From JAFARZ01 sp035651595 (GTDB lineage: Bacteria; Actinomycetota; Actinomycetes; Streptosporangiales; Streptosporangiaceae): a stretch of 37,962 bases of DNA. A program made the position numbers and the translations under genes. Location: NCBI GenBank assembly GCA_035651595.1, contig DASRFJ010000006.1, positions 1-37,962 of the forward strand, given 5' to 3'. The notes under the pieces were generated by a model. It was not told the DNA's origin and made no database searches. It worked only from the letters and a program-made list of their open reading frames with translations. Shown here piece after piece: positions 7,697 through 16,299 of this stretch (its first letter is position 1; every line of letters begins with the position of its first letter).

Positions 7697-9586
7697 GTGG
7701 CACCTCCAGCGAAGAGCGCTTCGCATCCCGGGCGAGCGCTCGCGATACTCGGCGGCCTGCTCGTGATCATGCTTCTGGGCATTCTGGGCGGCAATCTGTT
7801 CAGCCCGTCGCACTGGCACAAGGACTTCAAGGTCGGCCTGGGACTGGACCTGTCCAGCGGTACCGAGGTCAGCATGGTGGCCACGACGCCGACCGGCGGG
7901 ACGCCGTCGTCGTCGGAGATGCAGACGGCGACCTCCATCATCACCTCGCGCGTGAACGGCACCGGTAACTCCGGCGCCTCGGTGCAGACCCAGGGCAGCA
8001 ACATCATCACGGTGTCGATCCCGGGCAAGACCGGCCCGCAGGTCGTGCAGCTGGTCAGCCAGACCGCCCTGCTGCGGTTCCGGCAGGTGCTGCTGTACGC
8101 GGGTCCGAACGCGACCACCACGCCGACGCCCACGCCGTCGGCCTCCGCCAGTGCCAGCGCGTCCCCGGGCGCCTCGTCGAGTCCGTCGGCCAACTCGAGC
8201 CCGTCGGCGAGTGCCACCAGCACCGCGAAGACGTCGGCCAAGATCGTCTCGTCGTCACCGACCCCGAGCACCGGTGCGAGCGCCTCGCCGCACGCCTCCT
8301 CCTCGGCCAGCCCGGGCGCCTCGGCGTCGGCCAGCCCGAGCGCCAGCGCGAGTGCCTCGCCATCCACGAGCAGCTCCGCGATCGGCGACGCCAGCAAGGT
8401 GCAGCCCGCCGTGCTGAAGCTGTTCAACAAGCTGACGTGCAAGGCGGGGGAGAGCGACTCCGCGTGGAAGGACCAGGTCGGATACACCAAGTCATCGGAC
8501 TGGGACACGAAGACCCAGCAGATCGTCTCGTGCAACACCGCGACCGGTGAAAAGTACGCGCTGGACGTCGCGAAGGTCGACGGCATCGACGTCACCGGTG
8601 CGCAGGCGGCGCTGTCCACCACGAGCAGCCAGTGGCAGGTCAACCTCACGTTCAACGGCAGGGGCACCTCGGACTTCGGTAACCTCACCACCCAGCTGTA
8701 CAACAGCTACTACTCGGCCGCGCAGTCCCAGCCAGGTGGCACAGACTACTACCTGGACCAGGTCGCGATCGTGCTGGACGGCGACGTGGTGTCCTCCCCG
8801 GAAATCCAGGGGGCCATCACCGGCGGGAACGCGCAGATCACCGGCCAGTTCAGCCAGCAGCAGGCGAATCAGCTGGCCAACGTGCTGAAGTACGGCTCGC
8901 TGCCGCTCAGCCTCGCCGTGCAGAGCCAGCAGTCGGTGTCGCCGACGCTGGGCCACAACCAGCTGGCCGCGGGACTGATCGCCGGCGCGGTCGGGCTGCT
9001 CCTGGTCGTGGTGTACTCCTTCCTCTACTACCGCGGCCTGGGCCTTGTCTCGATCTCCAGCCTGGTGATCGCGGCACTGCTCGGCTACCTGACGATCGTG
9101 CTGCTCAGCAAGTACCAGGGCTTCACGCTCAGCCTGGCCGGCATCGCGGGCCTCATCGTGGCCATCGGCATCACCGCGGACTCGTTCGTGGTGTTCTTCG
9201 AAAGGCTGCGGGACGAAGTCCGCGAGGGCAAACAGCTCCGGCCTGCCGTGGAGGCCGGCTGGAAGCGTGCCCGGCGGACGATCCTGGTGTCGGACACGGT
9301 GTCATTCCTCGCCGCGCTGCTGCTGTACTACTTCGCGATCAGCGACGTGAAGGGCTTCGCGTACACGCTCGGCCTCACCACGCTCATCGACGTCATCGTG
9401 GTCTTCATGTTCACCAAGCCGATGGTGACGATCGTCGCGCGGACGAGATTCTTCGGCAACGGCCACCGGCTGTCCGGGCTTGATCCGAAACGGCTGGGGG
9501 CCCGGGCACCTTGGCGGTCTTCGGTGCGGGTGACCAGATCCAGACCACGTGCCGGTTCCTCGGCCCGTAACTCCGGGGAGGCATGA
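7697..9586 (+). CDS. secD: Protein translocase subunit SecD
   Basis: An RND-superfamily membrane protein that, with SecF, uses the proton gradient to pull exported proteins out of SecYEG. It has 629 residues. TM1 is at about 14-33, followed by the D1 region GLGLDLSSGTEV. A large extracytoplasmic domain includes DGIDVTGAQA and SPEIQGAITGGNAQITG. The five-helix RND block starts near residue 415 (LAAGLIAGAVGLLL) and holds GIAGLIVAIGITADSFVVFFERLRDE, whose Asp lies in the proton path. Residues about 138-230 are a Ser/Ala/Pro/Thr linker inserted in the extracytoplasmic domain; linkers of this kind are known in actinobacterial SecD. The GTG start is chosen for the short basic leader before TM1. The stop overlaps secF (ATGA). 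Confidence 0.95.
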   Translation: MAPPAKSASHPGRALAILGGLLVIMLLGILGGNLFSPSHWHKDFKVGLGLDLSSGTEVSMVATTPTGGTPSSSEMQTATSIITSRVNGTGNSGASVQTQGSNIITVSIPGKTGPQVVQLVSQTALLRFRQVLLYAGPNATTTPTPTPSASASASASPGASSSPSANSSPSASATSTAKTSAKIVSSSPTPSTGASASPHASSSASPGASASASPSASASASPSTSSSAIGDASKVQPAVLKLFNKLTCKAGESDSAWKDQVGYTKSSDWDTKTQQIVSCNTATGEKYALDVAKVDGIDVTGAQAALSTTSSQWQVNLTFNGRGTSDFGNLTTQLYNSYYSAAQSQPGGTDYYLDQVAIVLDGDVVSSPEIQGAITGGNAQITGQFSQQQANQLANVLKYGSLPLSLAVQSQQSVSPTLGHNQLAAGLIAGAVGLLLVVVYSFLYYRGLGLVSISSLVIAALLGYLTIVLLSKYQGFTLSLAGIAGLIVAIGITADSFVVFFERLRDEVREGKQLRPAVEAGWKRARRTILVSDTVSFLAALLLYYFAISDVKGFAYTLGLTTLIDVIVVFMFTKPMVTIVARTRFFGNGHRLSGLDPKRLGARAPWRSSVRVTRSRPRAGSSARNSGEA

Positions 9587-10863
9587 TGTCGCGCCTGAGC
9601 GAGGTCGGCGGCCGGCTCTACCGCGGCGAGGTATCGGTCAACTTCGTCGGCCGGCGGCGGCTATGGTATGCGATCTCCGCGGTCATCGTCCTGGTCAGTC
9701 TCGTGTCGCTGCTGGTGCGCGGTCTGGACTTCAGCGTGGAGTTCAAGGGTGGTGCCGTATTCCAGGTCAGCAAGGCACCGGCCTCGGTGACCGTGACCCA
9801 GGTGGAGAAGGCGGTCTCCGACGTTGGCGTGACCGGTCCGATCGTGCAGCAAGTCGGGGCCGGCGGGAAGTGGCAGATAGAGACCAAGGCGCTCAGCACT
9901 GACGAGTCCGCCGCCGTGCAGAACTCGCTGCAGAAGGAACTCGGGGTCACCGGGGCCGATATCAGCGTGAACTCGGTCGGCGCGAGCTGGGGCGGCCAGA
10001 TCACCGACAAGGCCATCCAGGCACTGATCGCTTTCTTGATCGTGGTCGTGATCTACCTGTCGATCGCGTTCGAGTGGAAGATGGCGGTGGCGGCGTTCGC
10101 CGCGCTCCTGCACGACCTCGTGATTACGGTTGGTGTTTACTCGCTCACCGGCATCCAGGTCAGCCCGGCCAGCGTGATCGGGTTCCTGACCATCCTCGGG
10201 TACTCGCTGTACGACACCGTGGTCGTCTTCGACAAGGTGCGGGAGAACACCGCCGGGTTGCTGGGCGGGGCTAGGAGTACCTACAGCCAGGCAGCGAACC
10301 TGGCGCTGAACCAGACCCTGGTCAGATCGATCAACACCTCACTGATCGCCCTGCTGCCGGTGAGCGCGATCCTCGCGGTCGCCTCCTCCGCGCTGGCACC
10401 GGGCAACGAACTACAGGACCTGGCGCTGGTGCTGTTCGTGGGTATGTTGTCCGGTACTTACTCCTCGATCTTCATCGCGACACCGGTGCTGGCGCAGATC
10501 AAGGAGCGGGAGCCGCAGTTCCGCGCGCTGGCCAAGCGGGTCGCGGTACGCGAGTCCGGCGGCCGGGCCGCGAAGCGGGCCGCCGCGAAGGCCGGGTCGG
10601 GCGCGGCGAGCCGTGGCACGGTCAGCGGCACCACGGCCGCGGTGCTCGACGATGACGAGGCCCTGGAATCCGCGGACGCGGACGACCTGCACAGCCCGCA
10701 GGACGACGAACTGGCTCAGGACGACGTGCCGGCCTCGGCGGGCAGTGCCGCCCGGATGCAAGCCGGGCGGTCCTACAGCACGGGACCGAGACAGCAGCCA
10801 CGCCGCGACGGCCGGTCTAGTGCGGCCCGGCGGCGCCCGGCGGGCAAGAAGAAGCGGCGCTAG
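9583..10863 (+). CDS. secF: Protein translocase subunit SecF
   Basis: The partner of SecD in the SecDF-YajC complex. It has 426 residues with TM1 at about 28-47 (LWYAISAVIVLVSLVSLLV). The D1-like motif is LDFSVEFKGG, and the five-helix RND block begins ALIAFLIVVVIYLSIAFEW and contains TILGYSLYDTVVVFDKVREN, the SecF signature. About 110 residues after the last helix form a basic then acidic, low-complexity cytoplasmic tail ending RRRPAGKKKRR; tails of this kind vary in actinobacteria. The start overlaps the secD stop by 4 bp, so the two are translationally coupled. apt begins 2 bp after the stop. Confidence 0.95.
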   Translation: MMSRLSEVGGRLYRGEVSVNFVGRRRLWYAISAVIVLVSLVSLLVRGLDFSVEFKGGAVFQVSKAPASVTVTQVEKAVSDVGVTGPIVQQVGAGGKWQIETKALSTDESAAVQNSLQKELGVTGADISVNSVGASWGGQITDKAIQALIAFLIVVVIYLSIAFEWKMAVAAFAALLHDLVITVGVYSLTGIQVSPASVIGFLTILGYSLYDTVVVFDKVRENTAGLLGGARSTYSQAANLALNQTLVRSINTSLIALLPVSAILAVASSALAPGNELQDLALVLFVGMLSGTYSSIFIATPVLAQIKEREPQFRALAKRVAVRESGGRAAKRAAAKAGSGAASRGTVSGTTAAVLDDDEALESADADDLHSPQDDELAQDDVPASAGSAARMQAGRSYSTGPRQQPRRDGRSSAARRRPAGKKKRR

Positions 10864-10865
10864 CC

Positions 10866-11381
10866 GTGCTCGCCGACCTGGTCGCCAGCCGGATCCGCGA
10901 CATCCCCGACTACCCGCAGCCGGGGGTGGTGTTCAAGGACATCACCCCCCTGCTGGCGGACGGCAAGGCCTTCAGCGAGGTGGTCGACGCGCTGATGGAC
11001 GGGCACGACGGGGTGGACAAGGTGGCGGGCATCGAGGCCCGCGGCTTCATCCTCGCCGCGCCGGTGGCCTGCCGGATGGGCGCCGGCTTCGTGCCGGTCA
11101 GGAAGAAGGGCAAGTTGCCCGGGCCCACGTTCGCCGAGGACTACCAGCTGGAATACGGCACCGCCACGATCGAGGTGCACCAGGACGCGTTCGCGCCCGC
11201 CGATCGGGTGCTGATCGTGGATGACGTGCTGGCCACCGGCGGCACCGCCGCGGCCACGGCCAACCTGGTCCGCCGGGCCGGGGCGACGGTCGCCGGCATC
11301 GTGGTGCTCATCGAGCTGTCCTTCCTCGGCGGCCGCGCCAAGCTCCCCGGCCTGCCGCTCACCGCGCTGCTGACCGTCTGA
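10866..11381 (+). CDS. apt: Adenine phosphoribosyltransferase
   Basis: Salvages adenine to AMP using PRPP in the cytoplasm. It has 171 residues. The N-terminus carries RDIPDYPQPGVVFKDITPLL, diagnostic for Apt, then GIEARGFILAAPVA and the PRPP-binding motif VLIVDDVLATGGT (about residues 115-127). The GTG start is 5 bp after the last SecF sense codon. Placement between secF and rel is the usual actinobacterial arrangement, linking nucleotide salvage with (p)ppGpp metabolism at least by position. Confidence 0.96.
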   Translation: MLADLVASRIRDIPDYPQPGVVFKDITPLLADGKAFSEVVDALMDGHDGVDKVAGIEARGFILAAPVACRMGAGFVPVRKKGKLPGPTFAEDYQLEYGTATIEVHQDAFAPADRVLIVDDVLATGGTAAATANLVRRAGATVAGIVVLIELSFLGGRAKLPGLPLTALLTV

Positions 11382-11451
11382 GGCGGGCGCTCGCGGCCGG
11401 CGCCGGGCACGGGAATCTCACGGGCGTCATCTGGCGTTCTACTGTGCCAAG

Positions 11452-11457
11452 TAGACT
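11452..11457 (+). promoter_or_regulatory. Candidate -10 element upstream of rel
   Basis: TAGACT lies about 45 bp before the rel start in the 122-bp gap after apt. The -35 region 16-18 bp upstream (TCTGGC or similar) is weak, so this is only a suggestion that rel has its own promoter in addition to read-through from secDF-apt. Confidence 0.25.
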
Positions 11458-11503
11458 GGTGCACGTGCGTACGGGCAGAGCGCGAACCTAAGAGGAGCGA
11501 CTA

Positions 11504-13828
11504 GTGGCCGGTGAGGTGATCGCCACCGGCACCGAGGGTGCCGAAGGTGCCCCCATCCTGCCGGAAGGCACCCAGCTCTCGGCTTCCCGGACCACGACCC
11601 CCGCGGTCCGCCGGCGGCTGGCCAGGCTGGGCGCTCCGCGCACCGCCGCGATGAACCCCGTGCTCGAACCGCTGATCAAGACCGTCCGCGCCACGCACCC
11701 GAAGGCCGACGTCCGGTTGATCGAGCGCTCCTACGACGTCGCCGCCTACTGGCACCGGGAGCAGAAGCGCAAGAGCGGCGATCCCTACATCACCCACCCG
11801 CTGGCGGTGGCCACGATCCTGGCCGAGCTCGGCATGAACACCGAGACGATCTGCGCCGCGCTGCTGCACGACACGGTGGAGGACACGCCGTACACGCTGA
11901 CCGAGCTGCGCGGGCAGTTCGGCGAGGACATCGCCGCGCTGGTGGACGGCGTCACCAAGCTCGACAAGGTCAAGTACGGCGAGTCGGCCGAAGCGGAGAC
12001 CGTCCGCAAGATGGTCGTCGCGATGTCCCGGGACATCCGGGTGCTGGTGATCAAGCTCGCCGACCGGCTGCACAACATGCGGACGCTGCGTTACCTGCCG
12101 CGGGAGAAGCAGGAGCGCAAGTCCCGCGAGGTGCTCGAGATCTTCGCGCCGCTGGCCCACCGGCTCGGCATGAACACGGTCAAGTGGGAGCTGGAGGACC
12201 TGGCGTTCGCCACGCTGTACCCCAAGCGCTACGACGAGATCGCCCGGCTGGTGTCCGGCCGCGCGCCGCGGCGTGACGTGTTCCTCCAGGAGGTCATCCA
12301 GGACGTGTCCGGCGATCTGCGCGAAGCCAAGATCAAGGCGAGCGTCACCGGCCGGCCCAAGCACTACTACTCGATCTACCAGAAGATGATCGCCAAGAAC
12401 ACCGGGTTCGACGACATCTACGACCTGGTGGGCATCCGGGTCCTGGTCGACTCGGTGCGCGACTGCTACGCGGCGCTCGGCACCATCCACGCGCGATGGA
12501 ACCCCGTCCCAGGACGGTTCAAGGACTACATCGCGATGCCGAAGTTCAACATGTACCAGTCGCTGCACACCACGGTCATCGGGCCGGGCGGCAAGCCGGT
12601 CGAGCTGCAGATCCGCACCTGGGGCATGCACCGGCGCGCGGAGTACGGCGTCGCGGCGCACTGGAAGTACAAGGAAGAGACCGTCCTTGGCAGCCGGGCC
12701 AAGGAAGACACCCAGGACATGGCCTGGCTCCGGCAGCTGGTCGACTGGCAGCGGGAGACAGAGGACCCGGCGGAGTTCCTCGAGTCGCTGCGGTTCGACC
12801 TGGCCGCCGCCGAGGTATACGTGTTCACCCCGCGCGGTCAGGTGGTCGCGCTGCCGCAGGGCGCCACGCCGGTCGACTTCGCGTACGCGATCCACACCGA
12901 GGTCGGGCACCGCACGATCGGGGCCCGGGTCAACGGCCGCCTGGTCCCGCTGGAATCCACGCTGGACAACGGCGACACGGTGGAGATCTTCACCTCCAAG
13001 GCGCAAGAGGCCGGGCCGAGCCAGGACTGGCTCAAGTTCGTGCAGAGCGCCCGGGCCAGGAACAAGATCCGGCAGTGGTTCTCCAAGGAGCGCCGCGAGG
13101 CCGCGGTCGAGGCCGGCAAGGACCAGATCGCCCGCGCCATGCGCAAGCAGGGCCTGCCGTTGCAGCGGCTGGTCGGCTCGGACACCCTCCTCGCGCTCGC
13201 TCGTGACCTCCGCTACCCCGACCTGTCCGGGCTTTACGCGGCGGTGGGCCAGGGGCAGATCAGCGCCGCATCGGTCATGGACAAGCTGGTCAGGTCCCTC
13301 GGCGGGGTGGCCGGCGCGCAGGAGGACATCGCCGAAGCGACGCTGCCGGCCAAGGCACCTCGGCCGCGCGCGCCCGGTGACTCCGGCGTCGAGGTGTCGG
13401 GCGCGCCGGACGTCTGGGTGCGGCTGTCCAAGTGCTGCACCCCGGTGCCCGGCGACGAGATCACCGGTTTCGTGACCCACGGCCATGGCGTCTCGGTGCA
13501 CCGGGCGGACTGCGTGAACGTGCAGCACCTCAGCGAGACTCAGCAGGAGCGCCTGGTGAGCGTCCACTGGGCGCCGACCGAGGGCTCGGTGTTCCTCGTC
13601 GCGATCCAGGTGGAGGCGCTGGACCGGACCCGGCTGCTGTCGGACGTCACCCGGGTGCTCTCCGACCAGCACGTGAACATTCTGTCCGCCACGGTGACGA
13701 CCACCAGGGATCGTGTGGCGTTCAGTCGCTTCACGTTCGAGATGGGCGACCCCAAGCACCTCGGCCACGTGCTGCGCGCCGTCCGCGCCATAGACGGCGT
13801 CTACGACGTCTACCGCGTCACCAGCTAG
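11504..13828 (+). CDS. rel: Bifunctional (p)ppGpp synthetase/hydrolase (Rel/SpoT family)
   Basis: Makes and degrades the stringent-response alarmone (p)ppGpp in association with the ribosome. It has 774 residues. The HD hydrolase domain has HDTVED at 122-127 and YITHPLAVATIL before it, so hydrolysis is probably intact. The synthetase domain shows YQSLHTTVIG (about 349-358) and VELQIRTWGMHRRAEYG. A TGS domain follows (VFTPRGQVVALPQGATPVDF, from about 440), then a zinc-finger-like segment with KCCTPVPGDEI and a C-terminal ACT domain from about 697. The GTG start is preceded by AAGAGGAG at good spacing. The first 45 residues are a poorly conserved, Thr/Ala-rich leader. Confidence 0.96.
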   Translation: MAGEVIATGTEGAEGAPILPEGTQLSASRTTTPAVRRRLARLGAPRTAAMNPVLEPLIKTVRATHPKADVRLIERSYDVAAYWHREQKRKSGDPYITHPLAVATILAELGMNTETICAALLHDTVEDTPYTLTELRGQFGEDIAALVDGVTKLDKVKYGESAEAETVRKMVVAMSRDIRVLVIKLADRLHNMRTLRYLPREKQERKSREVLEIFAPLAHRLGMNTVKWELEDLAFATLYPKRYDEIARLVSGRAPRRDVFLQEVIQDVSGDLREAKIKASVTGRPKHYYSIYQKMIAKNTGFDDIYDLVGIRVLVDSVRDCYAALGTIHARWNPVPGRFKDYIAMPKFNMYQSLHTTVIGPGGKPVELQIRTWGMHRRAEYGVAAHWKYKEETVLGSRAKEDTQDMAWLRQLVDWQRETEDPAEFLESLRFDLAAAEVYVFTPRGQVVALPQGATPVDFAYAIHTEVGHRTIGARVNGRLVPLESTLDNGDTVEIFTSKAQEAGPSQDWLKFVQSARARNKIRQWFSKERREAAVEAGKDQIARAMRKQGLPLQRLVGSDTLLALARDLRYPDLSGLYAAVGQGQISAASVMDKLVRSLGGVAGAQEDIAEATLPAKAPRPRAPGDSGVEVSGAPDVWVRLSKCCTPVPGDEITGFVTHGHGVSVHRADCVNVQHLSETQQERLVSVHWAPTEGSVFLVAIQVEALDRTRLLSDVTRVLSDQHVNILSATVTTTRDRVAFSRFTFEMGDPKHLGHVLRAVRAIDGVYDVYRVTS

Positions 13829-13880
13829 ACAGCCCGCCCCAGGCTGGACACCAGCCAGCGCATCCCCCGCCCCCCGCATC

Positions 13881-13962
13881 AACGTGGAAGATTCTCCCTT
13901 TGTGGAGGATCACCCCCCACGACCGGGGGTCAGATTGCCACGAAAGGTCAATCTGCCACGTT
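13881..13962. repeat. 82-bp nested palindromic intergenic repeat, copy 1
   Basis: Runs from AACGTGG to CCACGTT. Inside are further pairing arms: AGATT with AATCT, CCCTTTGTGG with CCACGAAAGG, and ACCCCC with GGGGGT. The whole unit can therefore fold into one long imperfect stem. A second copy, also exactly 82 bp and in reverse orientation, lies at 22037-22118. Here it sits between two converging genes and may also serve as a bidirectional transcription terminator. Confidence 0.8.
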
Positions 13963-13980
13963 GTCCAAGCCCCCGGGGGG

Positions 13981-15219
13981 TCAACTCGAGAATTCGGCGA
14001 GGGTGTTCTCGGCTTCGGCGAGCCAGGCGCGGCGGGCGTTGAGGGCTTCTTCGGCGGTGCGGGCGGCGCGGGCGTCGCCGCGGTCGCGGGCCTTGGCCAC
14101 CTGCTGCTCCAGCTGGGCGATCGCGGATCGCAGCTGGGCCACGGTGCCCTCGGCGCGGGCGAGCGCCTCGGGGTTGGACCGGCGCCAGTGGTTCTCCTCG
14201 GCCTTGCGGACCGCGTCCTCGACCCGGCGCAGACCGGACTCCAGGTGCTCGCGGGCATCGCGGGGCACCGGGCCGATCTGCTCCCAGCGCTCCTGGATGC
14301 CGCGCAGCGCCGTCCTGGCCGTCCGGTGGTCGGTGATCGGCAGCAGGGCCTGGGCCTGGTCGAGCAGCTCCTGCTTCGCGGTGGCGTGGTCCCGCAGCGC
14401 CGCGTCCTTGGCGGAGAACACCTCGGCGCGGGCGGTGAAGAACTTGTCCTGGGCGGTGCGGAACCGCTTCCACAGCTCGGCCTCGGCCTCCCGGTCGGCC
14501 CGACCAGCGGCCTTCCACAGCCGCATCAGCTCACGGAACGCGCTGGTTGTGGGGCCCCACTCGGTGGAGTCGGAGAGCGCCTCGGCGTCGGTGCACAGCT
14601 GTTCCTTGCGGGTCTTGACTTCCTCCCGCTCGGCCTCCAGCGTGGCGAAGTACGCCTTGCGGCGCTTGGTGAACGCGTTCCGCGCGGCGGACAGCCGCTT
14701 CCACAGGGCGGCCTCGGTGGCCCGCTCGGCGTGCGGGGCCGTCTTCCACTCCTCGAGCAGCTCGCGCATCCGCTCCCCGCTGCTCTTCCAGTGGGTGGCC
14801 TCGGCGGCGATCTGCTCCGCCTCCGCGACGATCCGTTCCTTGACCTCCCTGGCCTGGACGCGGGCCTGCTCGCGAGCCGCCTTGACTTCCTCGCGCCGGT
14901 GCCCGACGTCCTCGGTCAGCCGCTCCAGCCGGACGCGCAGTCCGTCCAGGTCGCCGAGCGCGTTCGCCTCCGATACCGTCCGGAGCAGCCGCTGCACCGT
15001 TGCCGCGGCCTGGGCGGGGGACAGGTCCGTGGCGGCGAGCCGCTGTTCGAGCAGTACCACCTCGGTCTCCAGCGATTCGTACTTACGCTGGAAGAAGGCA
15101 ATCGCCTCCTCCGGGCTGCCTGCCTGCCATGAGCCGATCACCCGCTCGCCGTCGGCGGTACGGACATAGACCGTGCCGTCGGCGTCTACCCGGCCCCAGG
15201 GATGGTGGGCGGTGGTCAC
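13981..15219 (-). CDS. DUF349 repeat coiled-coil protein
   Basis: A 412-residue, highly charged, almost wholly helical protein. After an N-terminal segment (WGRVDADGTVYVRTADGERV) and a coiled coil at about 40-135, it has at least three DUF349-type repeats. Each is about 70 residues long with spaced Trp (LLEEWKTAPHAER..ALWKRL; LMRLWKAAGRADR..ELWKRF; IQERWEQIGPVPRDAREHLE). DUF349 proteins occur next to rel in many actinomycetes; their molecular role is not settled. No signal peptide or membrane helix is visible. The GTG start is supported by AGGAGGT six bases upstream. It converges with rel and lies 31 bp after the cyclophilin gene on the same strand. Confidence 0.88.
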   Translation of the reverse strand: MTTAHHPWGRVDADGTVYVRTADGERVIGSWQAGSPEEAIAFFQRKYESLETEVVLLEQRLAATDLSPAQAAATVQRLLRTVSEANALGDLDGLRVRLERLTEDVGHRREEVKAAREQARVQAREVKERIVAEAEQIAAEATHWKSSGERMRELLEEWKTAPHAERATEAALWKRLSAARNAFTKRRKAYFATLEAEREEVKTRKEQLCTDAEALSDSTEWGPTTSAFRELMRLWKAAGRADREAEAELWKRFRTAQDKFFTARAEVFSAKDAALRDHATAKQELLDQAQALLPITDHRTARTALRGIQERWEQIGPVPRDAREHLESGLRRVEDAVRKAEENHWRRSNPEALARAEGTVAQLRSAIAQLEQQVAKARDRGDARAARTAEEALNARRAWLAEAENTLAEFSS

Positions 15220-15250
15220 GGCGAACCTCCTGCGTATTCACGCGTGCAAA

Positions 15251-16126
15251 TCAGGTCTTCTTGATCGTCACGCTGTCAATGATGAACTTCTCCTTCGGCA
15301 CCCCGCCGCCTTCGGTCGACGGATACTGGCACGAGAAACCACCCTTTGCCACATTCTGGACGATATTTAGCCCGGAAGAAACCGTAGCAAACGGCGTGTA
15401 GTTCGCGGTCAGTCCCGAGGTGCTGTCCTGATACACGATGAAGAACTGGCTACCGTTCGAAGTCGCGGTGCCATCGTTGGCCATGGCGATCGTGCCAGCC
15501 GGATATTTCGCACCGGTGAGGTTCTCGCTGGTGAACTGATAGCCGGGGCCGCCGGTGCCCACCTTGCTCGATGAGGCGCAGGTGAGCTTCGTGCTCGCGG
15601 TCGCGAAGGCGTCGCCGCACTGGAGCACGTAGATCCCGCTGGTAAGCATCCGGTGACACTGGGTGTTGTTGAAATACCCGGCCCCGGCCAGGTGGATGAA
15701 GGAGTTGACCGTGCAGGTGGCCTTGGAATTAAGCAAGTTAAGGGAGATGTCGCCCTGACTCGTCTTGATCGTCGCCGTATAAGCGGCCGTGTAGTCGGGC
15801 GTCGTCGGCGGGAAGCTCTCCTTCTTGGCGACCGGCGAAGCGGTGGCATAGGTGCAATGGTGCGCCGGTTCGGCGACGGTGGAGGCCGAGGGAGTAGCCG
15901 AGGCGGAGGGAGTAGCGGTCTTGGAGGCCGCGGCGGTCGGTTTCTTGGCGCCGCCGCCCGGGAGGAAGGCCAGCAGCAGGCCCACGATGAGCCCGCAAGC
16001 CGCCACGATGCTCAACCCGGTAAGCGCAATCTTGCGGTTCCGCTGCTGCCTGGCACGCCGCACTTCCTGCTGGCGGCGGTACCTTTCCCTAGCGGTCCTG
16101 CGCTGGCGATCCCTGTTACCCGCCAC
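15251..16126 (-). CDS. Membrane-anchored cyclophilin-type peptidyl-prolyl cis-trans isomerase
   Basis: Probably catalyses proline isomerisation outside the membrane. The GTG at 16126 is chosen because AAGGAGGA stands just upstream and the family starts with a short basic stretch (VAGNRDRQRRTARERYRRQ); an ATG 28 codons earlier would lack this support. Of 291 residues, about 1-35 are very basic, one transmembrane helix follows (LTGLSIVAACGLIVGLLLAFL), then a Ser/Ala/Thr/Pro linker and a cyclophilin domain. Active-site Arg (CHRML), Gln (LQCGD) and the SNGSQFFIVY block are present. The usual His near the C-terminus is replaced (NYTPFATV), so activity may be reduced. The domain holds several cysteines that could form disulfides. 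Confidence 0.88.
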   Translation of the reverse strand: MAGNRDRQRRTARERYRRQQEVRRARQQRNRKIALTGLSIVAACGLIVGLLLAFLPGGGAKKPTAAASKTATPSASATPSASTVAEPAHHCTYATASPVAKKESFPPTTPDYTAAYTATIKTSQGDISLNLLNSKATCTVNSFIHLAGAGYFNNTQCHRMLTSGIYVLQCGDAFATASTKLTCASSSKVGTGGPGYQFTSENLTGAKYPAGTIAMANDGTATSNGSQFFIVYQDSTSGLTANYTPFATVSSGLNIVQNVAKGGFSCQYPSTEGGGVPKEKFIIDSVTIKKT

Positions 16127-16149
16127 CGGTCGTGTCCTCCTTGGCCTGT

Positions 16150-16155
16150 GTATTA
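16150..16155 (-). promoter_or_regulatory. Candidate -10 element of the cyclophilin gene
   Basis: On the minus strand TAATAC lies 24 bases before the GTG start and just upstream of the AAGGAGGA ribosome site. The transcript would have a leader of about 15-20 bases. The -35 region (TTCGGC at 18 bp spacing) is weak. Confidence 0.4.
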
Positions 16156-16191
16156 GTTTCGAACCCCAGGCCGGCCGAACTTCGCGATTGT

Positions 16192-16218
16192 CCGCAAATG
16201 GTACCTTCACGTTTGCGG
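16192..16218. promoter_or_regulatory. Inverted repeat in a divergent promoter region (possible operator)
   Basis: CCGCAAA and TTTGCGG are perfect 7-bp arms separated by 13 bp, in the 173-bp region between the divergent cyclophilin and metallo-beta-lactamase genes. The spacing suits a dimeric regulator, but no regulator gene is next to it. It overlaps no recognised coding sequence. Confidence 0.35.
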
Positions 16219-16299
16219 AACCGGTACCCGTTGTTATCGGTTCGCGGCCGTGCCGGTTCTCTCGGTAGCCTGAGTCACCGTATCGAAGAGAGGACGAAG

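Noticed and set aside
7558..8703. A 381-codon open frame on the minus strand rich in Leu/Ala/Glu
   Set aside because: Antisense to the yajC end and the secD low-complexity linker; the apparent regularity mirrors the Ser/Ala/Pro codons.
11501..13882. A 793-codon open frame on the minus strand
   Set aside because: Lies wholly antisense to the intact rel gene; composition is that of a high-GC shadow frame with no domain motif.
13881..13962. The palindrome as a tRNA, riboswitch or other classical RNA gene
   Set aside because: It folds as one long imperfect stem without cloverleaf or known riboswitch features, and it occurs in both orientations.
13432..15132. A 566-codon open frame on the plus strand
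   Set aside because: Spans the end of rel, the palindromic repeat and the antisense of the DUF349 gene; not a single plausible protein.
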